Source of the DNA: an uncultured Verrucomicrobiota bacterium
GTDB lineage: Bacteria > Verrucomicrobiota > Kiritimatiellia > RFP12 > UBA1067
Direction of reading: 5' to 3'
Assembly: GCA_946610035.1 (NCBI GenBank)
Contig: CAMOCC010000011.1
Coordinates: 1 to 52,474, forward strand
Length of the DNA stretch: 52,474 bases
Positions 8,278 through 17,381 of the stretch are shown here, in pieces (the first letter of the stretch is position 1; every line of letters begins with the position of its first letter). The position numbers and the translations under genes are program-made. The notes below the pieces were generated by a model. It was not told the origin of the DNA, searched no databases, and was given only the letters and a program-made list of their open reading frames with translations.

Positions 8278-9288
8278 TCACCCCAGCTGCTCGAGGAAGC
8301 GTACGTCGTTCTCGTACAGCCAGCGGATGTCCGGAATGCCGTACTTGATCATCGCGATGCGCTCCACGCCGAAGCCGAATGCGTAGCCGGACACCTTCGT
8401 CGCGTCGTATCCGACGTACCCGAAGACGCGCGGATCGACCATGCCCGCGCCCGCGACTTCGATCCAGCCGGACTGCTTGCAGACGTTGCATCCCTTCCCC
8501 TTGCAGACATGGCAGGAGAAGTCCACCTCGACCGACGGTTCGGTGAACGGGAAGAAGTGCGGACGGAACCTGACCGTCACGCCCGGGCCCATCATCTCCT
8601 TCGCGAAGTACGCGAGGACGCTCTTCAAATCGGCCAGCGACACCGGCTTCGTGTCGACGTAAAGGCCCTCGATCTGGTGGAAGTTCGCCGAGTGCGTCGC
8701 GTCCGTCGTGTCGCGGCGGTACGTGCGCCCGGGGCAGATGACCCTTACCGGCGGCTTGTTGGCCATCATCGTCCTGATCTGCACGGGCGAGGTCTGCGTC
8801 CTCAGCAGGCAGTCGTCTCCGAACCAGAACGTGTCGCTCCTGTCCATCGACGGATGGTGCGCGGGCGTGTTGAGCGCCGTGAAGTTGTTGAAGCGGTTCT
8901 CAAGCTCGGGGCCGTCCGCGACCGTGAAGCCGAGGCGCCCGAAGATCTGCGCCGTCTCCTCGATGACGCGCGAGAGCGGGTGCTTGACGCCCAGGTTCCA
9001 CCAGCGCCCCGGAAGCGTGAGGTCGGCGTCGACCGCCTTCTCGCCGGCTCCGCCGCCGCCCTTCGCCGCAAGGGCGGACTCCACCTCCGCGCGCCAGGCC
9101 TGCACGGCCTTGCCGAATGCGGGACGCTCCTCCTTCGGCACGTCCTTCATCGCCTTGATGAACGCCGGGATGGACCCGTTGCGCCCGACGTACTTGACGC
9201 GCAATGATTCGACGGCGGCCGCGTCGGACGCCGCCGCAATCTCCTTAAGGCTCTCCGCCTTCTGGTTCTCAAGTTCTGCAAGAGTCAT
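8278..9288 (-). CDS. pheS: Phenylalanine-tRNA ligase alpha subunit
   Basis: Catalytic subunit of the alpha2-beta2 enzyme charging tRNA-Phe. The 336-residue sequence has an N-terminal coiled coil, then class II motifs: the SRVIEETAQIFGRLGF helix, FNALNTPAHHPS-like FTALNTPAHHPSMDRSDTFW, motif 2 PGRTYRRDTTDATHSANFHQ, and the C-terminal motif 3 GFGVERIAMIKYGI. A cysteine set (CHVCKGKGCNVCKQ) lies in the insertion before the last motif, as in many bacterial PheS. The start at 9288 has an AGAGGTG ribosome site and a promoter at 9310-9318. The partner gene pheT is not adjacent in the window. Confidence 0.96.
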   Translation of the reverse strand: MTLAELENQKAESLKEIAAASDAAAVESLRVKYVGRNGSIPAFIKAMKDVPKEERPAFGKAVQAWRAEVESALAAKGGGGAGEKAVDADLTLPGRWWNLGVKHPLSRVIEETAQIFGRLGFTVADGPELENRFNNFTALNTPAHHPSMDRSDTFWFGDDCLLRTQTSPVQIRTMMANKPPVRVICPGRTYRRDTTDATHSANFHQIEGLYVDTKPVSLADLKSVLAYFAKEMMGPGVTVRFRPHFFPFTEPSVEVDFSCHVCKGKGCNVCKQSGWIEVAGAGMVDPRVFGYVGYDATKVSGYAFGFGVERIAMIKYGIPDIRWLYENDVRFLEQLG

Positions 9289-9309
9289 AGTTCACCTCTA
9301 ATGTGATGT

Positions 9310-9318
9310 ATTATATCA
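9310..9318 (-). promoter_or_regulatory. Extended -10 promoter of pheS
   Basis: TGATATAAT on the minus strand, giving a predicted leader of about 15 bases that contains the AGAGGTG ribosome site. Confidence 0.7.
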
Positions 9319-9388
9319 AAAATTCTGGGGGTTGAGGACGCCGGATCGGCTCTTTTTTCGCATCGGCATGGACCTTGGAGCAAGTCTT

Positions 9389-9397
9389 TGGTATAAT
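9389..9397 (+). promoter_or_regulatory. Extended -10 promoter of larE
   Basis: TGGTATAAT on the plus strand. It lies inside the frame if the earlier starts at 9332 or 9368 are used, which argues for the TTG start at 9407. Confidence 0.55.
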
Positions 9398-9406
9398 AAC
9401 GGTGAT

Positions 9407-10249
9407 TTGAACACCAAAAACGGCATATCAAAAACACTCCTCGACAAGGAGGAAAGTCTGCGCGAAGCGGTCCGCGATCTCGGGTCCGCCGCCGTCGCAT
9501 TCTCCTCCGGCGTGGACTCGACCTACCTCCTCCATGTCGCGTCCGAGGTCCTTCCCTCCCGCGCAGTCGCCTTCACCGCCGCCCCGAGGTCCATGCCGCC
9601 CGCAGAGCTGGAATCCGCCGTCCGCTTCTGCAAAAGTCGCGGAATCCGCCACGAAATCGTCCGCTTCGACGAATTTTCCGTCCCCGGCTTCGCCGAGAAC
9701 CCGCCGGACAGGTGCTACCATTGCAAAAAGGCGCTTTTCGGACGCTTTTCGGACCTCGCCCGCGAACTCGGCCTCGCAGCCGTCCTTGAAGGGTCGAATA
9801 CGGACGACTCGGGCGACTACCGGCCCGGACGGCGCGCAATCCGCGAACTGGGCGTCCTTAGCCCCCTCGCCGATGCGGGGCTGTCGAAGGCCGAAATCCG
9901 CGAGCTCTCCCGTCGCGCCGGGCTTCCGACATGGCGCAAGCCGTCCGCCGCCTGCCTCGCATCGCGCTTCCCCTACGGCGAGCGCATAACGCCCGATGCT
10001 CTTGAGCGCGTCGGCAAGGCGGAGTCTCTTCTCGCCTCAATCGTCGGCGAAGACGTGCCGCTGAGGGTCCGCCGCCACGGCACCGTCGCGCGCATCGAGA
10101 CGGCGCGCAGCGCATTCCCCGCGATACTTGAGCGCGCGGAGGAGATCTCGTCCGCGCTCAAGTCCCTCGGCTTCGCCTACACATCCCTCGACCTCCTCGG
10201 CTACCGCACCGGCAGCCTGAACGCCGTCTTAACGAGCATTCAGGCATAA
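9407..10249 (+). CDS. larE: LarE-type ATP-dependent sacrificial sulfur transferase
   Basis: LarE donates sulfur from its own cysteine to build the nickel-pincer cofactor of lactate racemase-like enzymes. A PP-loop pyrophosphatase motif (AFSSGVDST, residues ~31-39) starts the AMP-forming domain. GFAENPPDRCYHCKKALFG and EGSNTDDSGDYRPGRRA follow, as in the family. The cysteine in PSAACLASRFPYGE matches the sulfur-donating position. I choose the TTG at 9407, which leaves about 30 residues before the PP-loop, as is usual; upstream ATG 9368 or TTG 9332 would span the likely -10 box at 9389-9397. It is the only plus-strand gene in the first 28 kb and converges on the GH43 gene. No larA, larB or larC is in the window. 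Confidence 0.88.
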   Translation: MNTKNGISKTLLDKEESLREAVRDLGSAAVAFSSGVDSTYLLHVASEVLPSRAVAFTAAPRSMPPAELESAVRFCKSRGIRHEIVRFDEFSVPGFAENPPDRCYHCKKALFGRFSDLARELGLAAVLEGSNTDDSGDYRPGRRAIRELGVLSPLADAGLSKAEIRELSRRAGLPTWRKPSAACLASRFPYGERITPDALERVGKAESLLASIVGEDVPLRVRRHGTVARIETARSAFPAILERAEEISSALKSLGFAYTSLDLLGYRTGSLNAVLTSIQA

Positions 10250-10286
10250 GTGCGGGACATTGTCCGACGCCGCCGCGCCACCGTCT

Positions 10287-11837
10287 TCAGTCGGCCGCGT
10301 AGACGGCAAGGCCGAAGTCGACGCCACGCCCCTCCTTGTCGGATATGCGCCTTCCGTCAACTCGCGCCTCGCCGCGCGGGTAGACATCGCGCCCGTGGCG
10401 CGAGACGAACCATACTATCGGGGACGTCTTGCGCTTTGCGGCAAGCTCCAGGACGTAGGTGCGGCCGGCCTTCAGCACGAGGCCGGACGGCGCCTTGAGT
10501 TCCAGCGGACCGCGGAAGAGCGGCTTCGGGTACGAGAGCGGGAACCGTGCGAGGACGGGCTTGCCCTCGCCGTCCTCGCGGAGCTCGAACGCAAGGTCCT
10601 CTCCTTCCGCCGCGCCGTCGCCGTTGCCGACGAAGACGGCGATCCTGTCCACCGCGACGTCGCGGTCTATGGCGAACGTCTGCCCGAGGCGCTCTGCGCC
10701 GCCCCACTCCTTGCGGTGGGTCATGTACTCCGGGAAGTCGTAGTAGAGCTGCGATCCAGTGGCAATGGCGGTCTTTCCGGGATTCCATGTGAGCTTGCGC
10801 ATCTCGTCGAACGTCTTGAAGGTGCTTGTCGCACCCGGCGCGACGGGCTTGAACGCCGAATCAATCTCGGCCTGCGTCTTCGGCGCTGCGGCAAGGCCCT
10901 CCTTCGTCATCTCGATGGTACGAATCGTGCCGTCGGGGTTGAAGTACATGTAGTCCGCGCAGACGCTACGCCGGTTTGAGTTGCCGTGGAGTCCGCTCGG
11001 GAGCACCAGCCTGTCGTTGAAGTAGAAGAAGTACCACTGCCCCTTGAACTCGCAGATTCCGGGATGGATTCCGTAGCTGTCGAAGCCCGGGTTCTCGCAG
11101 AGGAGTCCGCGATGCGTCCACTCCCCGTCCATCCGCTCCGCCGTCGCGTAGGACACCTTCTCGCCGTAGCCGAGGTGGTTGTGGGATACGTAGACGAGGT
11201 AGTAGAGTCCGTTGCGCTTGAAGAGCCACGGTCCCTCCGTGTAGTTGGGGAGGGCGAGCGTCTTGATCTCGCCGTCGAGCTCGACCATGTTCCTCTTGAG
11301 CTTCACGAGGTAGCACACGGGATTGCCCCACGCCATCCACGGCGTGCCGTCGTCGTCTATCATGACGGTCGGGTCGATGTCGTCCCAGCCATAGGGACTG
11401 GGCGTGTCCGAATCCTTGATGAGCGGCTTGCCGATGGCGTCCTTCCACGGACCTATCGGCGTATCGGAGACGGCCACGCCCGTGCAGCGGCATCCGTAGC
11501 CGAGGTCGCCGCGCCCGACGAGCGTGGTGTAGTGGTAGAACCTGCCGTCCGCACCCTTCACGACCTGGCTCGCCCAGCTGTCGCTCGCGCCCCAGGCGTA
11601 TGTGCGCCAGTCCATTACGACGCCGTGGCTCTTCCAGTTCTTCATGTCCTTTGACGAGTATGCGCGCCAGTTGTTCATGATCAGCCACTGACCGGGCGTC
11701 CCGTCGTTCTCGTCCTGAGTGGTGATGACATAGCACGTGTCGCCGTCGACAATCGGCGCGGGGTCGGCGGTGAAAACGTCCTTGAAGACAGGATTCGTCG
11801 CAAGAAGCGAGGTCGCAAGAATGCATGCAACAGACAT
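10287..11837 (-). CDS. Exported glycoside hydrolase family 43 (arabinofuranosidase/xylosidase-like)
   Basis: A 516-residue five-bladed beta-propeller glycosidase. The three GH43 acids are visible: the base Asp in FTADPAPIVDGD, the pKa-modulating Asp in DIDPTVMIDDDGTPWMAWG, and the acid Glu in YTEGPWLFKRNGLYYLVY. Residues after ~340 form a beta-rich accessory domain, probably carbohydrate binding. The short hydrophobic start (ACILATSLLATNPVF) looks like a signal peptide. The ATG at 11837 is preceded by AAAGGAGAAC. It is first of three adjacent secreted glycosidases that each have their own promoter. The substrate is probably an arabinose- or xylose-containing side chain; sequence alone does not settle it. 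Confidence 0.88.
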   Translation of the reverse strand: MSVACILATSLLATNPVFKDVFTADPAPIVDGDTCYVITTQDENDGTPGQWLIMNNWRAYSSKDMKNWKSHGVVMDWRTYAWGASDSWASQVVKGADGRFYHYTTLVGRGDLGYGCRCTGVAVSDTPIGPWKDAIGKPLIKDSDTPSPYGWDDIDPTVMIDDDGTPWMAWGNPVCYLVKLKRNMVELDGEIKTLALPNYTEGPWLFKRNGLYYLVYVSHNHLGYGEKVSYATAERMDGEWTHRGLLCENPGFDSYGIHPGICEFKGQWYFFYFNDRLVLPSGLHGNSNRRSVCADYMYFNPDGTIRTIEMTKEGLAAAPKTQAEIDSAFKPVAPGATSTFKTFDEMRKLTWNPGKTAIATGSQLYYDFPEYMTHRKEWGGAERLGQTFAIDRDVAVDRIAVFVGNGDGAAEGEDLAFELREDGEGKPVLARFPLSYPKPLFRGPLELKAPSGLVLKAGRTYVLELAAKRKTSPIVWFVSRHGRDVYPRGEARVDGRRISDKEGRGVDFGLAVYAAD

Positions 11838-11885
11838 GTAGTGTTCTCCTTTGCTGCCGAAGTCCCCATTGACGACGGCGGCATC

Positions 11886-11894
11886 ATTGTATCA
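11886..11894 (-). promoter_or_regulatory. Extended -10 promoter of the GH43 gene
   Basis: TGATACAAT on the minus strand, preceded by a T-rich stretch (TTTTGATACAAT). The predicted leader is about 40 bases. Confidence 0.6.
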
Positions 11895-11970
11895 AAACCG
11901 CCCCTCCATGCCCATCGCCCGTTCGGGTATCGTCTTCCGCATGCGCCCAACTCCCTCCCTGTCCATCCCG

Positions 11971-14310
11971 TCACCTGACCGTCTTCGGGGTGACGGACTT
12001 GCGTTCGCCGCGATAGACGACCGTTACGGGCCTGGGGTTCCTCTGCGAAGTCGTAAGCGTACACGTGGTGAGCGAGCCGTTCCGCCACGCCATGTCTACG
12101 GTTATGTCGCCGCGCGCGCGGATGCCCTTCACGGACCCGTCACGCCACGCCTTCGGAAGCGCCGGAAGGAGCTCCAGCTCGCCGGCGTGCGACTGCACCA
12201 GCATCTCGCTCATCCCCCCCGTCATGCCGTAGACGCCGTCCATCTGCATCGGCGGATGGTTGCCGAAAAGGTTGTCGAGGACGTTGTACGTGAGATACCC
12301 CCGCACCATTTCATACGCCCGCTCACCCTCTCCGAAGCGCGCCCAGAGGGCAGTTCGCCAGGGCCACGTCCAGCTCCGCCTGTTGTCCCCGCTCATGCCG
12401 CGCAGTTCGAGCGACTTCATCGCGGCCGCCGCGAATTCCGGCGTCTTCGCCCGCGAAATCGTCGTCCCGGGGAATACGCCGATGAGGTGCGACGTGTGCC
12501 TGTGCCCCGAAACCATGCCGGGACGGTCCACGATCCACTCCTGGAGGTATCCGCCTTTCGCTACGCGGTTCCCGACAAGCCGGTCTCGCTTCTCAAGGAG
12601 CCCGTTCGCCCACGCGGCGTCCCTCCCCAGCAGCTTCGCCGCCTTCACGGTGTCGTCGAACAGCTCCCATACGAGCTGCTGGTCGTGCATGCAGCCGTCC
12701 TCGACCGGGCCCCACTCGTGCGACCAGCCGTTGGGCGAGACGAGGGATCCCGCCTTCACCTCCTTCAGCTCGGGATGCTCCGCAGACGTGAGGTCCACCC
12801 CTCCGCCGTTCGTCTTGAGCCCCCTTCCCTCCGGTCCGACCTCCTTGAGCGTCGTCTCCCAGAACTCGCAGATGTTCTTCAGTATCGGATATGCCGTCTT
12901 CTCGAGGTAGGCACGATCCTGCGTATAGAGATAGTGGTCCCAGACGTGAAGCGCGTACCACGCATTGACCGGAGGGTTCCACTTGACCCATCCGCCGCCG
13001 CCCCACGGATTCTGCGAGATGCGCGTAGTCCAGCCCTTCCTGTCCGCACCGAACGCCTTCACCGTCATCTCGTGCAGCGGACCCTCCATCGCCTTCACGA
13101 AGTCGATGAACGTCATGTGGCACTCCGAGAGGTTCGCGACCTCCGCCCCCCAGTAGCACATCTGGAGGTTGATGTTGTTGTGGTAGTCGCACGCCCACGG
13201 CGCATGGACCATGTCGTTCCATATGCCCTGAAGGTTCAGGGGAAGATTCCCGGGACGCGAACCTGCGACGAGCACGTAGCGTCCGTACTGGTAGACGAGC
13301 GCCTCGAGCTCCGGATCGCTCCCGCCCTCGCGGTAGCGCTTGAGGCGCTTGTCCGTAGGGAGAGCGGCGACGGCTTCGTCCGTCTTCCCGAGGTCGATCG
13401 ACATCCGGCGCATGAGCGTCGCGTTGTCCGCGATGTGCGCGCGGCGAATCCTGTCGAGCGTCGTCTTCCTGACGCCCGCGAACACCCGCTCGTTGCGCTT
13501 CGCCGGATCCTCGCCCTTCCAGTTCGCGTTGTAGTCCTCCTTGTAGTCCGTCGCAAGCGCAACATATACCTCGAAAGACTCGCCCTTGACCGCGAGCAAG
13601 GGGACCTTCTTCTCTTCGAACTGAGGCCGGTTGTCCTTGTATGTCACCTCCAGCATCCCTCCTGCGCCCTCAGGCACGACCTTTCCGCCGGGCGCGCGCA
13701 CCCAGACGCGGCCTTCGAACACCTCGCCGTTCGCGAGCGTTCCGCGCATGACGATCGTGTCCTTCCCGACACGGTAGTCGACAGTGTGGTATGGCACCAG
13801 GCGGACGAGCGCCATGACGCCACCTTCATTCCGAACCGTGTAGACGAGCACGTCGTGCGGATGGCTCGCGAAGACTTCGCGGTGGACCCCGCCTGCGCCG
13901 GAGTCGAAGTCGACCGTAGCGATGCCGCGCTCTAGGTCGAGCGCACGTCGGTAGTTCCCGACCTCGCCTACACCCTCGAAGTCGACGAGGAGGTTCCCGA
14001 ACGGCTGGTAGGAGCCGAACTGGTCCTTGCCGGCGAGCGGACCGTAATCGTAGCCCGAGCCGTTGCCGGGGAGGTTGGGCCCGCCGGACCAAAGCGACAC
14101 CTCGTTTAGCGTCACCTTGTCGTGAACGGGGTCGCCCCACACGGTTCCGCCGACTCTTCCGTTGCCGACGGGAAGCGTCTGCGAGGACCAGTCGCCGGCC
14201 GGCTTTTCGTACCAGAGTCTGTTCTTTCCGGACTCGGCGTCCATTGGCGCCGCGAAGGCGGCGAGCGTCGCAAAAGCCGCGAGGACCGCTGTCGATGTGT
14301 TTTTATTCAT
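11971..14310 (-). CDS. Exported glycoside hydrolase family 95 (alpha-L-fucosidase or alpha-L-galactosidase)
   Basis: A 779-residue protein. The start ATG 14310 gives a clean signal peptide (MNKNTSTAVLAAFATLAAFA); an earlier in-frame start would run through the promoter. The N-terminal beta-sandwich begins LWYEKPAGDWSSQTLPVGNG and contains VTLNEVSLWSGGPN, the GH95 hallmark. The (alpha/alpha)6 barrel carries the catalytic region NLQGIWNDMVHAPWACDYHN followed by NINLQMCYWGAEVANLSECH, and WSHEWGPVEDGCMHDQQLVW. The end has GMTGGMSEMLVQSHAGELEL and LPALPKAW, also typical. It probably releases terminal L-fucose or L-galactose from host or plant glycans. Confidence 0.93.
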   Translation of the reverse strand: MNKNTSTAVLAAFATLAAFAAPMDAESGKNRLWYEKPAGDWSSQTLPVGNGRVGGTVWGDPVHDKVTLNEVSLWSGGPNLPGNGSGYDYGPLAGKDQFGSYQPFGNLLVDFEGVGEVGNYRRALDLERGIATVDFDSGAGGVHREVFASHPHDVLVYTVRNEGGVMALVRLVPYHTVDYRVGKDTIVMRGTLANGEVFEGRVWVRAPGGKVVPEGAGGMLEVTYKDNRPQFEEKKVPLLAVKGESFEVYVALATDYKEDYNANWKGEDPAKRNERVFAGVRKTTLDRIRRAHIADNATLMRRMSIDLGKTDEAVAALPTDKRLKRYREGGSDPELEALVYQYGRYVLVAGSRPGNLPLNLQGIWNDMVHAPWACDYHNNINLQMCYWGAEVANLSECHMTFIDFVKAMEGPLHEMTVKAFGADRKGWTTRISQNPWGGGGWVKWNPPVNAWYALHVWDHYLYTQDRAYLEKTAYPILKNICEFWETTLKEVGPEGRGLKTNGGGVDLTSAEHPELKEVKAGSLVSPNGWSHEWGPVEDGCMHDQQLVWELFDDTVKAAKLLGRDAAWANGLLEKRDRLVGNRVAKGGYLQEWIVDRPGMVSGHRHTSHLIGVFPGTTISRAKTPEFAAAAMKSLELRGMSGDNRRSWTWPWRTALWARFGEGERAYEMVRGYLTYNVLDNLFGNHPPMQMDGVYGMTGGMSEMLVQSHAGELELLPALPKAWRDGSVKGIRARGDITVDMAWRNGSLTTCTLTTSQRNPRPVTVVYRGERKSVTPKTVR

Positions 14311-14338
14311 ATTACCGTTTAATCCCTCTTGTGTTTTT

Positions 14339-14347
14339 ATTATATCA
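14339..14347 (-). promoter_or_regulatory. Extended -10 promoter of the GH95 gene
   Basis: TGATATAAT on the minus strand, lying just 9 bases before the end of the GH2 gene. The predicted leader is about 22 bases and carries an AGAGGG ribosome site. Confidence 0.65.
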
Positions 14348-14356
14348 AACTCAACT

Positions 14357-17236
14357 TCAATCCGCAACGCCGGAGACCGCGACGTCGAATTCAAGCGTGT
14401 AGGTCTTCCCCGTCTTGAGCAGCCACCTGTCGTGCGGCCAAGCGCCCCAGCTGTGGTCGCCGCCGATGCCCATCATGTCGGAGTCGATGTTGACAGTGAT
14501 GAAATCGTCCTTCACGAGCTCCTCCTCGTGCCGGGCGTCCTCCAGCTTGCGCTGACTCCACGGCCAGACGTTGAAGTTGAAGTTCCTCCCCGACGCAGTG
14601 ACGAGGACGCGCCGCCTGCCGTTGGAGACGGAGAGCCTCCTTGTGTCCGTCCTGTATCCGCATTCCGACGGACGCACGTAGTGCGAGTCGTTCAGTTCGT
14701 CCACATCCATCGAGTAGAAGTCGACGAAGGACGAAACATTGCGGTCCGGGTAGTTCTCCCACGGACCGCGTCCGTACCACTTGACGCGCGTGAAGTCGGC
14801 CGGCAGAGTGAAAGTCACGCCGACTCGCGGAATCACGGGTGCACCCTCCGGCGCGGCAAGGACGAGCTTCACGTGCTTAGAGCCGTCCTTGTTGTCCGTG
14901 ACCGAGATGTCGCCTTTCGCGCCCTCCGGAAGGCTCCCGCCGTCCCTCCATGCGCGAAGCCTGCCGGCAAAGCCCGCACCGCGGTCGCTGTCCGTCAGGG
15001 CGCGCCACGTGTTGAGCCTGAACTCCAGCTTCGGCTCGTCGAGGGACGCCGCGCGGCGGGACGGCACCGTCCGCTCCCCGCCCACGAACACCTGGTCCGA
15101 GGCGATCTCGCGTCCTCCCTCGCGGAAGCGGAACGTGACGAAGCGTTCGCCCGCTACGTTGTCGAACGGACCCTTCCAGCCCTCCAGCGCAACCTCCGTC
15201 GTGGCGGACGGCGCAACTCCCGCAGTCGGAACGGCGCCCTCGGCGAGGACGCGTCCGTCCGCCTTCAGGCTCCACGTTCCGTCAATCCCGTCCAGCGTCC
15301 TGAACGAGTAGACGCTCCTCAGCTTCGCCTTGCCGGACTTCGCGTCGAACGCGACGACGTCCACCGGCTGCATTGCGTGCTTCAATTCGAACGCGCCCGG
15401 ATGCGGGTTGTAGCGCGCGTCGTACAATCCGTTGCAGTTGAAGTTCGAGTCGTTCGGCCTGTCCCCGAAGTCGCCTCCGTAGGCGAGGTTTCCATTCTTC
15501 TCCAGCGCCTGATCCTGCAAATCCCAGATGAACCCGCCCTGGAGGATGTCCACAGTCTTGTACTGGCGCCAGTATTCGTGGACGTCGCCGGACGAGTTGC
15601 CCATCGCGTGTGCGTACTCGTGGGCGATGTACGGCTTCGCCGGACGCGGCTTGCGCCGCGCGTAGGCGGCGAGATGCTCCGGCGGATGGTAGCCTGTCGC
15701 AAAGATGTCCGTCTCTTCCATCCCCCTCTCGCTGTGCGGCTCGTACTGGACGGGGCGATGCGGATCGGCGGCCTTCGCCGCGCGCCACGCCGCGACCGTG
15801 TTAGCCCCGAAGCCGGCCTCGTTGCCGATGCTCCAGACGACGACGGACGGATGGTTGTACAGCCTTGCGATCATGTTGGTCACGCGCTCCACGTGCTGGG
15901 CGAGGAAGCGAGGGTCGTCGGGAATCGTCCCGCTCAGTTCATGCGACTCCACATTCGCCTCGGAAAGGACGTACATGCCCTTTTCGTCGCATATCCCGTA
16001 CCAGTCGCTCGCACACGGATAATGGGAGGTGCGCACGGCGTTGATGTTCATGTCCTTCATCCGCTCGACCGTCCGCTCCATGTCCGCGCGCGTCACGGTG
16101 TAGCCCGTCCTCGGATCCATCTCGTGGCGGTTCACCCCGCGCATGAGGACGCGCCGTCCGTTGACGCGAAGGACTCCGTCGCGTATCTCCACCCTCCGGA
16201 ACCCGACGCGCTGCGCCGTCCAGTCCCTCCCGCGCCTGACGAGGAGCGTGTAGAGCGTCGGCGATTCATCGCTCCACGGCGCGGCCTTCGCGACTGTCGC
16301 GCGCACGCGCCCGGACGCGTCGGTTCCGCCGCGCCATGCAACGCCGCCATCGCGGTCCTTGAGGACGACCTCAGATGCAAGACCCTCGCCGTTGAAACCA
16401 CAGACCTCGATGTCGAGCGTTCCCGCGCCGGTCGTCTCGTCGTAGTCGGACTCGGCCTTCACGTTCCATACGCCGTCCTTCGCCTCGGCGGAGAGCCACA
16501 CGGACCGGAACAGCCCTGACAGCCGCCAGAAGTCCTGGTCTTCGAGGAAGCTTCCGTCGCACCACCGCAGGACTTCGACTTCGAGGTGGTTGGTGGTTGG
16601 CGAGTGGTTGTTGGTGGCGAGATAGGGGGTGATGTCGAACTCGGCGGGGAGTCGTCCGTCCTCCGCATATCCCGCGAACTTTCCGTTGACCTTCAGCGTG
16701 AGGCACGACCCGAAGCCGTCGAAGTGGATTATTATGCGGCGTCCGCTCCAGCCTTCGGGCAGCGTGAAGCTCCGCCTGTAGCGTCCCGTCGGATCGCGAT
16801 ACTCCATGCTGGTGAAGGACTTGTCCCCGGGCTCCTCAAGGATGTTTGTTGTGCACGTAGTATGAGGGAAGCGAATGTTCGTATAGATCGGAGGATCGAC
16901 CGCTACGCCGCACGCCTCGAGGCATGCGGGCAGCTGCCAGCATCCCGGGACGGCGATTTCCGCGTTCTCAAGTTCCCATGCGGACGCATCGGGACGCCGC
17001 TTCCAGTCGAACCGCCATTTGCCGTCCAGACTCATCGTCCACTCGCTCGCCGTGCGTGGCTTAAGGAAGGACGCAATGTCCGCCGCGTCCCTCTCAGACA
17101 CGGCGAGCGCGGCATCGCACCTCTGCGGCAGTCGGGCGATGCCGCTTACTGACGTATCGTTCCACGGCGCGTTGGCGGTCGATGCAATCGCCGCGGCGAA
17201 CGCAAGTACGTTTGCAACACAAACTAATCTCTTCAC
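14357..17236 (-). CDS. Exported beta-galactosidase, glycoside hydrolase family 2 (LacZ type)
   Basis: A 959-residue multidomain enzyme. A GTG start at 17236 follows GGAGGAG and gives a signal peptide (LVCVANVLAFAAAIASTANA). The N-terminal sugar-binding domain (SLDGKWRFDW, PGCWQLPACLEA) and Ig-like domain precede the TIM barrel. The barrel has the acid/base Glu in VVWSIGNEAGFG (near residue 473) and the nucleophile Glu in YIAHEYAHAMGNSSGD (near 540). The C-terminal small-chain domain includes VKWYGRGPWENYPDR and HYVRPSECGYRTDTRRL. The signal peptide makes it periplasmic or outer-surface rather than the usual cytoplasmic LacZ, which fits a role in polymer breakdown with its GH43 and GH95 neighbours. 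Confidence 0.95.
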   Translation of the reverse strand: MKRLVCVANVLAFAAAIASTANAPWNDTSVSGIARLPQRCDAALAVSERDAADIASFLKPRTASEWTMSLDGKWRFDWKRRPDASAWELENAEIAVPGCWQLPACLEACGVAVDPPIYTNIRFPHTTCTTNILEEPGDKSFTSMEYRDPTGRYRRSFTLPEGWSGRRIIIHFDGFGSCLTLKVNGKFAGYAEDGRLPAEFDITPYLATNNHSPTTNHLEVEVLRWCDGSFLEDQDFWRLSGLFRSVWLSAEAKDGVWNVKAESDYDETTGAGTLDIEVCGFNGEGLASEVVLKDRDGGVAWRGGTDASGRVRATVAKAAPWSDESPTLYTLLVRRGRDWTAQRVGFRRVEIRDGVLRVNGRRVLMRGVNRHEMDPRTGYTVTRADMERTVERMKDMNINAVRTSHYPCASDWYGICDEKGMYVLSEANVESHELSGTIPDDPRFLAQHVERVTNMIARLYNHPSVVVWSIGNEAGFGANTVAAWRAAKAADPHRPVQYEPHSERGMEETDIFATGYHPPEHLAAYARRKPRPAKPYIAHEYAHAMGNSSGDVHEYWRQYKTVDILQGGFIWDLQDQALEKNGNLAYGGDFGDRPNDSNFNCNGLYDARYNPHPGAFELKHAMQPVDVVAFDAKSGKAKLRSVYSFRTLDGIDGTWSLKADGRVLAEGAVPTAGVAPSATTEVALEGWKGPFDNVAGERFVTFRFREGGREIASDQVFVGGERTVPSRRAASLDEPKLEFRLNTWRALTDSDRGAGFAGRLRAWRDGGSLPEGAKGDISVTDNKDGSKHVKLVLAAPEGAPVIPRVGVTFTLPADFTRVKWYGRGPWENYPDRNVSSFVDFYSMDVDELNDSHYVRPSECGYRTDTRRLSVSNGRRRVLVTASGRNFNFNVWPWSQRKLEDARHEEELVKDDFITVNIDSDMMGIGGDHSWGAWPHDRWLLKTGKTYTLEFDVAVSGVAD

Positions 17237-17289
17237 TCTGTACGCTCCTCCATTGGAATCGAAACTCCTGGTTTTTCAAGACGTTCCAG

Positions 17290-17298
17290 ATTCTATCA
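17290..17298 (-). promoter_or_regulatory. Extended -10 promoter of the GH2 gene
   Basis: TGATAGAAT on the minus strand after a run of T. The predicted leader is about 47 bases and contains the GGAGGAG site. Confidence 0.6.
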
Positions 17299-17381
17299 AA
17301 AAAAGCGTATAGATGTCACCCCCCACAAGGGTGAGAACACCCGAAAGGACTAGTGTGTGGACGTTGCGCAGGACAGGGCCG

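Noticed and set aside
17315-17360. GGGTG-TTCT-CACCC hairpin between cysS and GH2
   Set aside because: Weak stem and no T run, so a terminator call is not supported.
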